DNA of 64,000 nt from Pandoraea faecigallinarum (GTDB taxonomy: Bacteria > Pseudomonadota > Gammaproteobacteria > Burkholderiales > Burkholderiaceae), in contig NZ_CP011807.3 of NCBI RefSeq assembly GCF_001029105.3, forward strand, positions 3,348,001-3,412,000, written 5' to 3'. Of this stretch, positions 54,451 to 63,545 are shown piece by piece. Below the pieces are notes generated by a model. That model was not told the origin of the DNA. It made no database searches and was given only the letters and a program-made list of their open reading frames with translations. How positions within the stretch are numbered: position 1 is the stretch's first letter; each line of letters starts with the position of its first letter. The position numbers and the translations under genes were made by a program.

Positions 54451-55596
54451 TTACGCGGGCTGCTTCGCGTCGGCCATCGACTTCACGAAACGGTCGAACA
54501 GATAACCGATGTCGTGCGGGCCGGGCGACGCTTCCGGGTGCCCCTGGAAGCAGAATGCCGGACGGTCCGTGAGTTCGAAGCCTTGCAGCGTGCCGTCGAA
54601 CAGCGAGACGTGCGAGACGCGCGCATTGGCCGGCAGGCTGTTCGCGTCCACAGCGAAACCGTGGTTCTGCGACGTGATGACGACGCGCCCCGTCTCCAGA
54701 TCCTTCACCGGGTGGTTGGCCCCGTGGTGACCGGTCTTCATCTTGAGCGTTTTTGCGCCGACGGCCAGCCCCATGATCTGGTGGCCGAGGCAGATGCCGA
54801 AGGTCGGGATGCGGCGCTCAAGGAAGGTCCGCGTCGCGGCGATGGCGTAGTCGCACGGCTCGGGGTCGCCGGGGCCGTTCGAGAGGAACACGCCGTCCGG
54901 GTTGAGGGCGAACACGTCCTCGGCCGAGCTTTGCGCGGGCAGCACCGTGACCTTGCAGCCACGCTCGGCAAGCATGCGCAGAATGTTGCGCTTGACGCCG
55001 TAGTCGAGCGCGACCACGTGGAATTTCGGGTCCTGCTGTTCGCCGTAGCCTTCTCCCAGACGCCATTCCGTTTCCGTCCAGGAATACCGTTCGGTGGTGG
55101 AGACGACCTTGGCGAGGTCCATGCCGGCAAGCCCCGGGAACGACTGGGCAAGTGCGATGGCCTTGGCTTCGTCGGCTTCGTCACCGGCGAGGATGCAGCC
55201 GTTCTGTGCACCCTTTTCACGCAGGATCCGGGTCAGGCGGCGCGTGTCGATCCCGGCGATGGCGACAACGCCTTCGTCCTTCAGGTACTGCGACAGCGTC
55301 TTGTCGGCGCGGAAATTCGAATCGAGGATCGGCAGATCCTTGATGATCAGGCCAGCGGCATGGACTTTCGTGGCTTCGACGTCTTCACCGTTGACGCCAG
55401 TGTTGCCGATGTGCGGATACGTCAGCGTGACGATCTGGCGCGCATAGCTGGGGTCGGTGAGGATTTCCTGATAGCCGGTAATGGCCGTGTTGAAGACCAC
55501 TTCACCGATGGTGTGACCGGCAGCGCCGATGGCGTACCCACGAAAGACCGTGCCGTCAGCGAGCGCGAGAATGGCGGGTGGGAATGACGGCAGCAC
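54451..55596 (-). CDS. carA: Carbamoyl-phosphate synthase small subunit
   Basis: CarA hydrolyses glutamine and channels ammonia to CarB. 381 residues. The N-terminal domain contains [20 protein letters not shown]. The class-I glutaminase domain has the nucleophilic cysteine in [12 protein letters not shown], plus His and Glu in [11 protein letters not shown]. The start codon lies 160-170 bases behind a candidate promoter. It is the first gene of the carA-LysE-carB operon. Confidence 0.97.
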   Translation of the reverse strand: MLPSFPPAILALADGTVFRGYAIGAAGHTIGEVVFNTAITGYQEILTDPSYARQIVTLTYPHIGNTGVNGEDVEATKVHAAGLIIKDLPILDSNFRADKTLSQYLKDEGVVAIAGIDTRRLTRILREKGAQNGCILAGDEADEAKAIALAQSFPGLAGMDLAKVVSTTERYSWTETEWRLGEGYGEQQDPKFHVVALDYGVKRNILRMLAERGCKVTVLPAQSSAEDVFALNPDGVFLSNGPGDPEPCDYAIAATRTFLERRIPTFGICLGHQIMGLAVGAKTLKMKTGHHGANHPVKDLETGRVVITSQNHGFAVDANSLPANARVSHVSLFDGTLQGFELTDRPAFCFQGHPEASPGPHDIGYLFDRFVKSMADAKQPA

Positions 55597-55766
55597 GGGA
55601 AACTCCTGAAGGGTTCACCCTGCTGCCAGCCCCATCGTCCGCTCGCGATGACATCAGCGCGGGCACCGGAATTGCGCGGAATATGCGCACAGCGGATGCT
55701 CGGGCTGCGGACGAGATGTCAGGCGGGTAGGCGCTAGGGTGAGGGTTAAATGACTAAAACCTTCAA

Positions 55767-55794
55767 AGTATAGCGCATTTCCAGTTCATCTCAA
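55767..55794 (-). promoter_or_regulatory. Candidate carA promoter
   Basis: On the reverse strand TTGAGA (55789-55794) and TATACT (55767-55772) are spaced 16 bp, a good sigma-70 match. The -35 overlaps the end of the GntR gene. Transcription would leave a leader of about 160 bases before carA, in which I saw no clear attenuator. Confidence 0.55.
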
Positions 55795-56552
55795 AGCTGA
55801 ACGTGTGGAGAACCAGTACGCTCTGCGTTCTCCCGGAGGGGAAGGCCGCCGGCAGACGGATACGCAGAGGGGATAGGGAAGTGAATGCCCGCGCGCTGGG
55901 CCGCCAGCACGATATGGCGCTCCATCGAGGCCCCTGCGGCGGCGCCGTCTCGGCGTCGCAAGGCGTCCAGGATATCCAGATGTTCATGATAGGTGGACAG
56001 GACCAGTTCCCGTTGATAGAACGGCAAGCGCTGACTTTCCATCACGATTTCGGTGCTACCGCGAAGAATATCGGCGATGGCCGCATTCCCGGCGAGTCCG
56101 ACGATGCGCAGATGAAAGGCGAAGTCCAGTTGGGCGGCGGTGTCGACGTCGCCCTCGATCAGCGCGGCCTTCATCGACTCCACGTTATCGGTGAGCCACT
56201 CGATCTCCGCGCTGCCGGCCGCAAGCGCGGCCAGGCGCGCGGAGAAGCCTTCGAGCGCATAGCGTAGCTGATAGGTGTCGGCCAGCGATATCTGGTCGGC
56301 GAAGCGCCACGCCACGCCGATCCGCGCCGAGGCGTCGTTGACATAGACGCCCTTGCCCGGACGGATTGCGACCATGCCCAGCGCTTCGAGCGTGGACAGG
56401 GCTTCGCGCAGCGAGGCGCGGCTGATCGACAGTTCCTCCGCGAGCTGGCGTTGCGACGGCAGCATCGCGCCGGCCGGATAGACCTGACGTTCGATGCGCT
56501 CGCGAATCGTGGCGACGGCGGCGTCGGTTACGGCATGCGCCGAATGCTTCAT
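55791..56552 (-). CDS. GntR-family regulator, FCD (FadR) subfamily
   Basis: 253 residues from ATG 56552. The winged HTH is YPAGAMLPSQRQLAEELSIS, RASLREALSTLEALGMVAIR, PGKGVYV. The all-helical FCD effector domain holds candidate metal-binding Asp/His residues in AQLDFAFHLRIVGLAGN and LVLSTYHEHLDILDALRRRD, MERHIVLA. It follows trehalase on the same strand (160-bp gap), so it may regulate the SDR-treA operon. The ligand is probably a sugar acid or similar small acid. Confidence 0.87.
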   Translation of the reverse strand: MKHSAHAVTDAAVATIRERIERQVYPAGAMLPSQRQLAEELSISRASLREALSTLEALGMVAIRPGKGVYVNDASARIGVAWRFADQISLADTYQLRYALEGFSARLAALAAGSAEIEWLTDNVESMKAALIEGDVDTAAQLDFAFHLRIVGLAGNAAIADILRGSTEIVMESQRLPFYQRELVLSTYHEHLDILDALRRRDGAAAGASMERHIVLAAQRAGIHFPIPSAYPSAGGLPLRENAERTGSPHVQL

Positions 56553-56711
56553 GGATCCTCGCAGGGAAGGCAGATGTGCGTATCGCGCATTGTACGACGC
56601 CAAATTCCCCCTCACGCGCACACGATACCGTCAACCGTGAGACCCTTGCCGCACGGGCTTTGCGGCCCGCCCCGAAGCCGCGGGCACGAACACACCGCCC
56701 GCGGTGAACGC

Positions 56712-58331
56712 CTATGCGCGCGCCGTCATCCGGTGGGCGTGATGGTCCGGATGGTCGCCCAGCAGACGTCGCACCACGCCGTTGGTCCAGCCAAAGCCGT
56801 CCTGTAGCGGGTACTCCCCGCCCGAGCCGCCGCTCGCGCTCATCGCTTCGCTGGTGTGCAGCGAGTACTTTTCCACCAGTTTGCTTTCCCGCGTGTAGAG
56901 CGATCCGACCGTCGAGAGCCAGCGATGCGCGATGTCGTTTGCGAGCCGATTCTCTGCGTACTTGCGCAGTCCGTGAATGGCGATCCATTGCAGCGGAGCC
57001 CAGCCGTTGGGCGGGTCCCATTGCTGGAGGCTCGACGTCTCGGTCGTACGCAGCCCGCCAGCCGCCAGCAAACGCCCCGCCATTGTCCCCGCCGAGCGTT
57101 GCGCCTGCTCCCGCGACGCGAGTCCGACGAACAACGGCGCGGCAAGCGCTGCCGATAGCTGCGGGCGTTGCTCGCCGAGCCGCCAGTCGTAGTCGACGAA
57201 CGCGCTTTCGGCGTCCGACCACAGATGGCGGGTCATCGCGTCGCGGCGCGCCTGCGCACGCCGGGCAAACGCTTGCGCCGTCTGCGTATCGCCGCCCGCC
57301 TCGCTGAGCCTGGCGATCTGCTGCTCCGCGGCAAACAGGAAGCTATTGAGGTCGACCGGCAGGATCGCCGTGGTGCGGATCGAGGACAGATCGTTCGCGT
57401 CGCCCAGCCATCGCGAGCTGAAGTCCCAGCCCGACGCGGCGCCGGCGCGCAAGTCCCGGTACACCTCGCCGGCACGCCGAAGCGGCGCACCGCGCGCGGT
57501 CGTCACGTCTTCCAGATAGCCTTCCTCACGAGGCGTTTCGCGCTCATCCCAATAGCGGTTAAGGAGTGCGCCATCGGGCAGACGTACCAGATGACGATAG
57601 GCGTCGCCCGGCTTGAGCGAGGCCTCGCCGTCCATCCAATACTCGTATTCACGGCGAAGATGCGGCAGATACCGCAAAGCCCGCGCTACGCCGTGCGACT
57701 CGAAGAGCTCCACCATCAGCGCGTACACCGGCGGCTGGGAGCGGCTCAGATAATAGGTGCGATTGCCGTTCGGGATATGGCCGTATGTATCGATGAGGAA
57801 GGAAAAATTGTCCGCCATGCTCACGAGCAGATCGTGGCGGCCGCTGTGGGCGAGCCCGAGCATGGTGAAATACGAATCCCAGTAATAGAGTTCGTGGAAA
57901 CGTCCGCCCGGCACGACATAGGGACGCGGCAGGGGCAGCAGCGAGCTGTCGGCCGGGTGTTTGCCGGGCTCGCGCTTGAGTACGTTCCACAGACTATCGA
58001 TGTGCTCCACGAGTCCTTGCGCCGGATCCGCGACATAGTCGCTCGGCGGTATGCGCTCCAGAGTGAAGTACGACGCCACGAACTGCGCCAGGTCGAAGCC
58101 CGGCTTTGCCGCGTTCTCGCGATAGCGGCGCATGATCTCTTGCGGCGCGAGCAGCGGGGCGCAGTCCACGAAGGTCTTGCTGTCGGGAAAAATGCGCTGC
58201 GACTGCACGGCGACGAACAGCTCCTGGTAACGGTCGCCAGGCGTGAGCACGTCGGCGGGCGCCGAATGCGCGACATCCGGTGTCATGCCGCCCTGAGCGA
58301 GCGTGCGTTGCGCGGTGTCCGTCATGGTCAT
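56712..58331 (-). CDS. treA: Trehalase (GH37)
   Basis: Hydrolyses trehalose to two glucoses. 539 residues from ATG 58331, whose ATG overlaps the SDR stop (ATGA). GH37 signatures are PGGRFHELYYWDSYF and QWDPPNGWAPLQW, with the catalytic Asp in GAASGWDFSSRW and the catalytic Glu in GGSGGEYPLQDGFGWTNGV. No signal peptide is seen (MTMTDTAQRTLAQGG), so it is probably cytoplasmic (TreF-like location), or it starts at a shortened N-terminus. The translational coupling to an SDR gene suggests a linked step. Confidence 0.9.
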   Translation of the reverse strand: MTMTDTAQRTLAQGGMTPDVAHSAPADVLTPGDRYQELFVAVQSQRIFPDSKTFVDCAPLLAPQEIMRRYRENAAKPGFDLAQFVASYFTLERIPPSDYVADPAQGLVEHIDSLWNVLKREPGKHPADSSLLPLPRPYVVPGGRFHELYYWDSYFTMLGLAHSGRHDLLVSMADNFSFLIDTYGHIPNGNRTYYLSRSQPPVYALMVELFESHGVARALRYLPHLRREYEYWMDGEASLKPGDAYRHLVRLPDGALLNRYWDERETPREEGYLEDVTTARGAPLRRAGEVYRDLRAGAASGWDFSSRWLGDANDLSSIRTTAILPVDLNSFLFAAEQQIARLSEAGGDTQTAQAFARRAQARRDAMTRHLWSDAESAFVDYDWRLGEQRPQLSAALAAPLFVGLASREQAQRSAGTMAGRLLAAGGLRTTETSSLQQWDPPNGWAPLQWIAIHGLRKYAENRLANDIAHRWLSTVGSLYTRESKLVEKYSLHTSEAMSASGGSGGEYPLQDGFGWTNGVVRRLLGDHPDHHAHRMTARA

Positions 58332-59095
58332 TGCTCCGCGTAGTTCCACAGCAGCCCACCGTCGACGAACAGCGTCGTCCCCGTCACATAGCTCGCTTCG
58401 GGCGAGGCGAGGAACAGCACGGCATTGGCGACTTCGGCGGGATTCGCAAGGCGTCCGAGGGGAATATTCGCGACAAGCGCCGCGAGCTGCTCCTTGTCGG
58501 CAAGCAACTGCTGATTGATCGGCGTGCCAACGGCGCCGGGCGCGACGTTATTGACCGTGATACCGAGCGGCGCCAGTTCGATGGCAAGGTTGCGCATCAT
58601 CATCTTCATGCCGCCCTTGCTGGCACAATAGCTCGTGAAATGCGGAAACGGCAGCTCCTCGTGTACCGAACTCACGTTCACGATACGGCCGCCGCGCTTC
58701 GTGTCGCGCAAGTGTTTGACGAAAGCCTGCGTGAGAAAAAACGCCCCTTTCAGATTGACGTTCATGACGAGATCGTAATCGGCCTCCGTCACATCGAGAA
58801 ACGGGGCGCGCCGCTCGACGCCGGCGTTATTGACCAGCACGTCGATGCGCCCCAGTTGCGCGACAGCCTGATCGATCACGGCGCGGTCGTCGTTCACGCG
58901 CCCGACATCCCCGGCAATCACGCAACCGTCGCTCCCGGCGGCGCGCACGGCGTCGAGCGTCTGCTCGGCCATGGCACTGTCGAGCCGGTCCTCGACGACG
59001 ATGCGCGCACCTTCCTGCGCGAGACGAACCGCGATGGCGCGACCGATACCCTGGGCACCGCCGGTGACGAGTACCACCATGTCTTTCATTCGCAT
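58328..59095 (-). CDS. SDR-family NAD(P)-dependent oxidoreductase
   Basis: 255 residues from ATG 59095 (MRMKDMVVLVTGGAQGIGRA). The Rossmann motif is TGGAQGIG, the acidic adenosine-binding region DRLDS, and NNAGVE is present. The catalytic serine is in VNVSSVHEELP, and Tyr/Lys are in SYCASKGG. The ending FVDGGLLWNYAEQ resembles glucose 1-dehydrogenases. A glucose or polyol substrate is plausible with trehalase next door. An IS1111-type element ends only a few bases before the start codon, so the natural ribosome-binding site and promoter appear displaced; expression may now depend on the element. Confidence 0.82.
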   Translation of the reverse strand: MRMKDMVVLVTGGAQGIGRAIAVRLAQEGARIVVEDRLDSAMAEQTLDAVRAAGSDGCVIAGDVGRVNDDRAVIDQAVAQLGRIDVLVNNAGVERRAPFLDVTEADYDLVMNVNLKGAFFLTQAFVKHLRDTKRGGRIVNVSSVHEELPFPHFTSYCASKGGMKMMMRNLAIELAPLGITVNNVAPGAVGTPINQQLLADKEQLAALVANIPLGRLANPAEVANAVLFLASPEASYVTGTTLFVDGGLLWNYAEQ

Positions 59096-59117
59096 GATGC
59101 CTATATGAACGCGTCCC

Positions 59118-59382
59118 GTTTGCAACAGTTTTCGCGTGTTTTGATAGACAGGATGGGCTGCAGCTCTATATCCGGCCTCGATGCAGTCGGTACAGTCGCT
59201 GCGGGCCCCTATGAAATTCGCTGACTCGCACCTCATTCTCCCGGCGAGCTCAAAGCTCGAGGCATCATTCAGGTTTAGCGAGTCCCGGTCCTACCTGGCT
59301 TGTCATCACACTCGATTGCTGCGCAACCTTTCGACGTTCACCCTGTGTTTAAACGTTAATCCTCTACGCAAGCGCTGCCCGT
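59118..59382 (-). ncRNA. Candidate IS-encoded guide (seek/bridge) RNA region
   Basis: Non-coding DNA between the transposase stop and the subterminal repeat. IS1111-type elements are reported to encode a structured RNA in this position that selects target and donor. A stem CGAGCT/AGCTCG is visible around 59247-59261. I infer the RNA from position and element type, not from a recognised sequence. Confidence 0.4.
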
Positions 59383-60402
59383 TTAGACGGGTTTCACGCT
59401 CACGTATCCCTTCTGGTACTGCCGGTCATGGGCAAGAACTGCCCAGATCGTTCGCGCCATCTTGTTGGCTAACGCGACGATTACGACATTTTTTGGCCGC
59501 CGCTTCTGGATTTGTTCGACCCACTCACCGGGCTCTTTCGCATGCGTCAGCACAGATCGTGCACCGTGAATCAGCAGGGTGCGCAGATATGTGTCGCCGC
59601 GCTTTGATATGCCATGCAAGTTCACCTTGCCGCCCGAACCCGTCTGCTTCGGCACGATCCCAACCCACGCGGCAAACTCTCGTCCCGAACTGAACGCTTT
59701 CGCATCTCCCATCATCGCGACAGCTGCTGTTGCCGTCAGTAATCCAACACCGGGAATCTCGCTGATGGCCTTGACCGCCTTATCCTCTTTCTTCCACTCG
59801 CGCATCCGACGCTCGATCTCAGCGATCTGCTCATCAAGCTTCTCCAGTCCGTTCCACTGCGCGCGAAACGTATCGATCAGCACGGCAGGCAAACGCTCCG
59901 CAATCCGTTCGAGCACAGCGGGTATTTCCTTATCGAGCTTCGCCCGACTCTTGCCCATCACTTCACCGTATTCCGTTAGCAGCCCTCGCAGAGCATTAAT
60001 CTGCATCGTGCGAAATTTGATCAGTTGCTGTCTCATCCGGTGCAGCCCCAGCATGGCTTGCTGCATTTCGGTCTTTACTGCGACCGGCTTGCCCGGCTGC
60101 TGCACGGCCAGCCAGATCGCCTTCGCATCAGCCGCATCGCTCTTGTTCCTGATGTTGAAAGCCTTTACGAACTCCCCCGGCATCAGCTTCACCTCGTGGC
60201 CCAGCTTCGCGAGTTGCCGGGCCCAGTGGTGCGCACCACCGCACGCTTCCATCCCGATCAGGCACGGCGCTCGGTTCGCAAAATGCTCAAGGAACTTTGC
60301 CCGCTTGATCGGCTTGTTCACGATCTCGCCAGTTTCCTGATCGACGTAATGCACTTGGAACACACTTTTCGCGATGTCTACACCCACTGCCGTACAATTC
60401 AC
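59383..60402 (-). CDS. IS110/IS1111-family transposase
   Basis: 339 residues from GTG 60402, preceded by GGAGG. The N-terminal DEDD domain has Asp in AVGVDIAKSVFQVHYVD, Glu in IGMEACGGAHHWARQL and Asp residues in NKSDAADAKAIWLA. After a coiled coil comes the Transposase_20 domain (ISEIPGVGLLTATAAVAMMG), with the serine region WVGIVPKQTGSGGKVNLHGI and SKRGDTYLRTLLIHGAR. An upstream frame extension from 60495 lacks family similarity. The gene appears functional. Confidence 0.92.
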   Translation of the reverse strand: MNCTAVGVDIAKSVFQVHYVDQETGEIVNKPIKRAKFLEHFANRAPCLIGMEACGGAHHWARQLAKLGHEVKLMPGEFVKAFNIRNKSDAADAKAIWLAVQQPGKPVAVKTEMQQAMLGLHRMRQQLIKFRTMQINALRGLLTEYGEVMGKSRAKLDKEIPAVLERIAERLPAVLIDTFRAQWNGLEKLDEQIAEIERRMREWKKEDKAVKAISEIPGVGLLTATAAVAMMGDAKAFSSGREFAAWVGIVPKQTGSGGKVNLHGISKRGDTYLRTLLIHGARSVLTHAKEPGEWVEQIQKRRPKNVVIVALANKMARTIWAVLAHDRQYQKGYVSVKPV

Positions 60403-60528
60403 TCGGATCCTCCGGTTGCTTTGGAAAACTTCGTATTTTCCACTTTGGGCACATCGATGCCGTTGGCCCGTGAGGATCCACCTTCCTTTGCTCACTCGGT
60501 CACGGGGTGGGACGCGTTCATTTCATTC

Positions 60529-60996
60529 TCCCTGATGGGTTTGCATTGGGGATCTGCGCACCCTGCCCGGCTACGCATGGGCGTCCACACCCGCGGCTGC
60601 GGCAGCGCACCAGATGCAGGTGCGACTGCGGCGCGCAACGCGAAGTTCACCGGAATTTCGACGGATTCGCCCAGTAAAACAAGGACTTCCGAGCGGATAC
60701 CGCGGGTCTCGGGCCAACCCCGCAGCGAATCGCTTCGCCCTAGGGATTCCCCTCAAAAGACATATCTTGACCGCACTATATTGGTTTTCTAATATTCTCC
60801 ATAACACCACTGGTCAGACCGGTATGACTTGTTTGCATACCCTAATAGACATGGGTGTTGGCGACCCGACACGTTACCTGGCCGCAGCGGCAATCCCGCC
60901 GTACCGCCGTACAGAACCAGCCCCCAAGAGAGCCGTCCATTCGGCATTGAGATCGCGAAATCCGAGAGTGATTTGCGCAGGCAGAGGAGACAAACC
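60529..60996. other. Upstream region of dctA
   Basis: About 470 bp with no supported gene. Before the IS1111 element arrived it was probably the shared upstream region of the SDR operon and dctA. It contains a GntR-type box listed separately and an AT-rich stretch (60765-60805) that may hold the dctA promoter. Confidence 0.5.
60808..60824 (+). promoter_or_regulatory. Candidate FCD-GntR operator
   Basis: ACTGGTCAGACCGGT is an almost perfect palindrome of the TGGTC-NN-ACC form bound by many FadR-subfamily regulators. It lies about 175 bp before dctA. The nearest such regulator in the window is the gene at 55791-56552; the link is inferred. Confidence 0.5.
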
Positions 60997-62322
60997 ATGC
61001 CCAAGCTGTTTCGTTCGTTGTTTGGCCGAGTCGTCATCGCGTTGATCGCCGGTGTCGCACTCGGCATATGGTTTCCGCAGTTGGGAGAGTCGTTGCGTCC
61101 GTTGGGCGATGGCTTTCTGAAGCTCATCAAGATGGTGATTGGTCCGATCGTCTTCTGTGTCGTCGTCAGCGGCATGGCGAGCGCGGGCGATTTGCGCAAG
61201 GTCGGCCGGGTGGGCGTGAAGGCCATCGTATATTTCGAGATCATCACGACCTTCGCGCTCGTGATCGGCGCAGTGCTGGCGTGGGCGACGCGTCCGGGCG
61301 CGGGCATGAATATCGACGTTCGCAGCCTCGACGCCAGTTCGATGGCGGCTTATGCCGAAAACGCCAAGAGCCTGAAAGACACGGCGGGCTTCCTGCTCAA
61401 GATCATTCCGAACACCATTACCGACGCCTTCGCCAAGGGCGACATCCTCCAGATCCTCGTGTTCTCGGTCATGTTCGGATGTGCATTGGCGGCATTGGGT
61501 GAGCGCGGCCGCCCCGTGGCGCGCTTCATCGAGGACCTGAGCCACGTGTTCTTCCGCGTCATGGCCTTCATCATCCGCCTCGCGCCGCTGGGCGTTCTCG
61601 GCGCCGTTGCGTTCACGACCGGCAAATACGGCGCATCGTCGCTCAAGCAACTTGGGTTGTTGGTCCTCGTGTTCTACGCGAGCTGCTTCGTGTTCGTCAC
61701 CGTCGTGCTCGGAGGCGTGTTGCGGCTGGCGGGCTTTAACATCTTCAAGTTCATCAAGTATTTCCGTGAAGAGTTGTCCATCGTGTTGGGCACGGCATCG
61801 TCCGACGCCGTGTTGCCTGCCATCATGCGCAAACTCGAATGGATGGGCGTCAAGAAATCGACAGTGGGTCTGGTGGTCCCGACGGGGTACTCGTTCAACC
61901 TCGACGGTTTTTCGATCTATCTGACGCTGGCGGTCATCTTCATTGCGCAGGCGACGAACACGCCGCTGTCCATGCACGACCTCGTTCTCGTGGTGCTGGT
62001 ATCGCTGTTGACATCCAAAGGGGCGCACGGCATTCCCGGCTCGGCCATCGTGATTCTGGCGGCGACGCTGGCGGCCATCCCGGCGATTCCGGTGATCGGT
62101 CTTGTCCTGATCCTGCCGGTCGACTGGTTCGTGGGTATTGCGCGCGCCATCACCAACTTGCTGGGCAACTGCGTGGCAACGCTGGTGGTCGCCGCGTGGG
62201 AGAAAGATGTCGACTTCGCCAGAGCGCATAAGGTCCTCGATGGCGTGCTGCCGTACGAGCCGGTTGCCACGTCGGACGATGGCGTCGACGGCGCGCCGGC
62301 CAACGCGGCCCTCACGCGCTGA
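60997..62322 (+). CDS. dctA: Dicarboxylate:cation symporter (DctA family)
   Basis: 441 residues from ATG 60997, with GAGGAGA just upstream. It is an SDF-type transporter with eight helices and two re-entrant loops. Hallmarks are MVIGPIVFCVVVSGMA, GTASSDAVLPAIMRKLEW (HP1 serine-rich tip), VVPTGYSFNLDGFSIYLTLA (helix 7) and KGAHGIPGSAIVILAATLAA (HP2). It takes up C4-dicarboxylates such as succinate and malate with cations. Some family members carry other acids, and the allantoin genes next to it could mean a ureide-derived acid. Confidence 0.88.
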   Translation: MPKLFRSLFGRVVIALIAGVALGIWFPQLGESLRPLGDGFLKLIKMVIGPIVFCVVVSGMASAGDLRKVGRVGVKAIVYFEIITTFALVIGAVLAWATRPGAGMNIDVRSLDASSMAAYAENAKSLKDTAGFLLKIIPNTITDAFAKGDILQILVFSVMFGCALAALGERGRPVARFIEDLSHVFFRVMAFIIRLAPLGVLGAVAFTTGKYGASSLKQLGLLVLVFYASCFVFVTVVLGGVLRLAGFNIFKFIKYFREELSIVLGTASSDAVLPAIMRKLEWMGVKKSTVGLVVPTGYSFNLDGFSIYLTLAVIFIAQATNTPLSMHDLVLVVLVSLLTSKGAHGIPGSAIVILAATLAAIPAIPVIGLVLILPVDWFVGIARAITNLLGNCVATLVVAAWEKDVDFARAHKVLDGVLPYEPVATSDDGVDGAPANAALTR

Positions 62323-62353
62323 ATCGAGAAGCCAACGAAACGAAAACATCGGG

Positions 62354-62379
62354 AGGACCACGGCAGGTGCTGCGGTCCT
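62354..62379 (+). terminator. Weak hairpin after dctA
   Basis: AGGACC pairs with GGTCCT and the inner part adds several pairs. It lies 32 bp behind the dctA stop. There is no T run, so termination may be partial. Confidence 0.35.
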
Positions 62380-62451
62380 TCAGTCATTCAAGCCTTTTGC
62401 GCCGACGCCGACGATGGCGCGTCGGCGTCTTCATCCGGAGCAAATTGCAAC

Positions 62452-63474
62452 ATGGCCCTCGCCCCCCAAGATCCGAACGCACCGGAATTCGTGCGCCGTT
62501 ACGTCAATCTGGCGGACCCGCGTCTGGGTGCGCAGGCGCTGGTCGCCAGCGACGAATTCTTCGCGGCCAAGGAGCGCATGCTCAACCCCGAGCCTGCGGT
62601 CTTCATCCCCGGCAAATACGACGAGAACGGCAAGTGGATGGACGGTTGGGAGACGCGTCGCAAGCGCGTGAACGGATACGACTGGTGCATCGTGAAGCTC
62701 GCGCGCCCGGGCGTGTTGTTCGGCGTCGATCTCGACACGAGCCACTTCACCGGCAACTTCCCGCCCGCGGCGTCGCTCGAAGGCTGCTACAGCCCGGGCG
62801 ATGCGCCGACCGATGCGGCCGAATGGTTCGAGTTGCTCGCGTCGACCACATTGCAGGGCAACTCGCACCACTACCACGCCATTGCCGGGCAGCGCCCTGT
62901 CACGCACGTGCGCGTGAATCTGTACCCGGACGGCGGTCTGGCGCGTTTGCGTCTGTACGGTTTGCCGCAGAGCGACTGGGCGGCACGCTCGCGCGACGAG
63001 CTGATCGATCTGATCGCGATGGAAAACGGCGGCTACGTCGTTGCGGCCAACAATCAGCATTTCGGCCTGGCGTCGAACTTGTTGATGCCGGGTCGCGGCG
63101 TGAACATGGGCGACGGCTGGGAGACGCGCCGTCGTCGCGAGCCGGGCAACGACTGGGCGATCATCGCGCTGGCGCAGCCGGGCGAGATCGACAGGATCGA
63201 AGTCGACACCGCGCACTTCAAGGGCAACTTCCCGGACCGCTGTTCGATTCAGGCCGCGTATGTCACGGGCGGCACCGAGCAGTCGCTCATCACGCAGTCG
63301 ATGTTCTGGCCGGTGTTGCTGCCCGAGCAGAAATTGGCGATGGACAAGGCGTTTCAGTTCGAAGCGCAGGTGCAGAAGTTGGGGGCGATCACGCACATCC
63401 GCTTCAACATCATTCCGGACGGGGGCGTGTCGCGTCTGCGGCTGTGGGGGCGACTGAGCGACGCGAAGGCGTGA
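62452..63474 (+). CDS. alc: Allantoicase
   Basis: Hydrolyses allantoate to ureidoglycolate and urea in purine breakdown. 340 residues. Two tandem allantoicase repeats (jelly-roll type) are visible by internal similarity: [20 protein letters not shown] with [10 protein letters not shown] in the first, and [20 protein letters not shown] with [10 protein letters not shown] in the second. It is followed by the ureidoglycolate lyase gene after 71 bp, giving consecutive pathway steps. It probably shares a transcript with dctA upstream. Confidence 0.95.
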   Translation: MALAPQDPNAPEFVRRYVNLADPRLGAQALVASDEFFAAKERMLNPEPAVFIPGKYDENGKWMDGWETRRKRVNGYDWCIVKLARPGVLFGVDLDTSHFTGNFPPAASLEGCYSPGDAPTDAAEWFELLASTTLQGNSHHYHAIAGQRPVTHVRVNLYPDGGLARLRLYGLPQSDWAARSRDELIDLIAMENGGYVVAANNQHFGLASNLLMPGRGVNMGDGWETRRRREPGNDWAIIALAQPGEIDRIEVDTAHFKGNFPDRCSIQAAYVTGGTEQSLITQSMFWPVLLPEQKLAMDKAFQFEAQVQKLGAITHIRFNIIPDGGVSRLRLWGRLSDAKA

Positions 63475-63487
63475 GATCCGCATGAAC

Positions 63488-63516
63488 CTCTGTCGCGCAC
63501 GAGTTGCGCGACAGAG
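63488..63516 (+). promoter_or_regulatory. 12-bp hairpin between alc and allA
   Basis: A perfect stem CTCTGTCGCGCA / TGCGCGACAGAG with a 5-base loop begins 14 bp after the alc stop and ends before the allA ribosome-binding site. No T run follows. It may adjust mRNA stability or the ratio of the two enzymes. Confidence 0.55.
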
Positions 63517-63545
63517 CAACGAATCGAGAAAAAAGGAGTTGGGAA

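Larger units (their letters stand above)
59102..60528 (-). mobile_element. IS110-family element, IS1111 type
   Basis: The transposase gene is flanked by subterminal inverted repeats ATGAACGCGTCCC (59105-59117) and GGGACGCGTTCAT (60509-60521), a 13-bp perfect match. IS1111-type elements have such repeats about 3 bp from the right end and about 7 bp from the left end, which gives the approximate borders. A 264-bp non-coding stretch behind the transposase fits the IS1111 pattern. No target duplication is expected. It appears intact. Confidence 0.8.
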
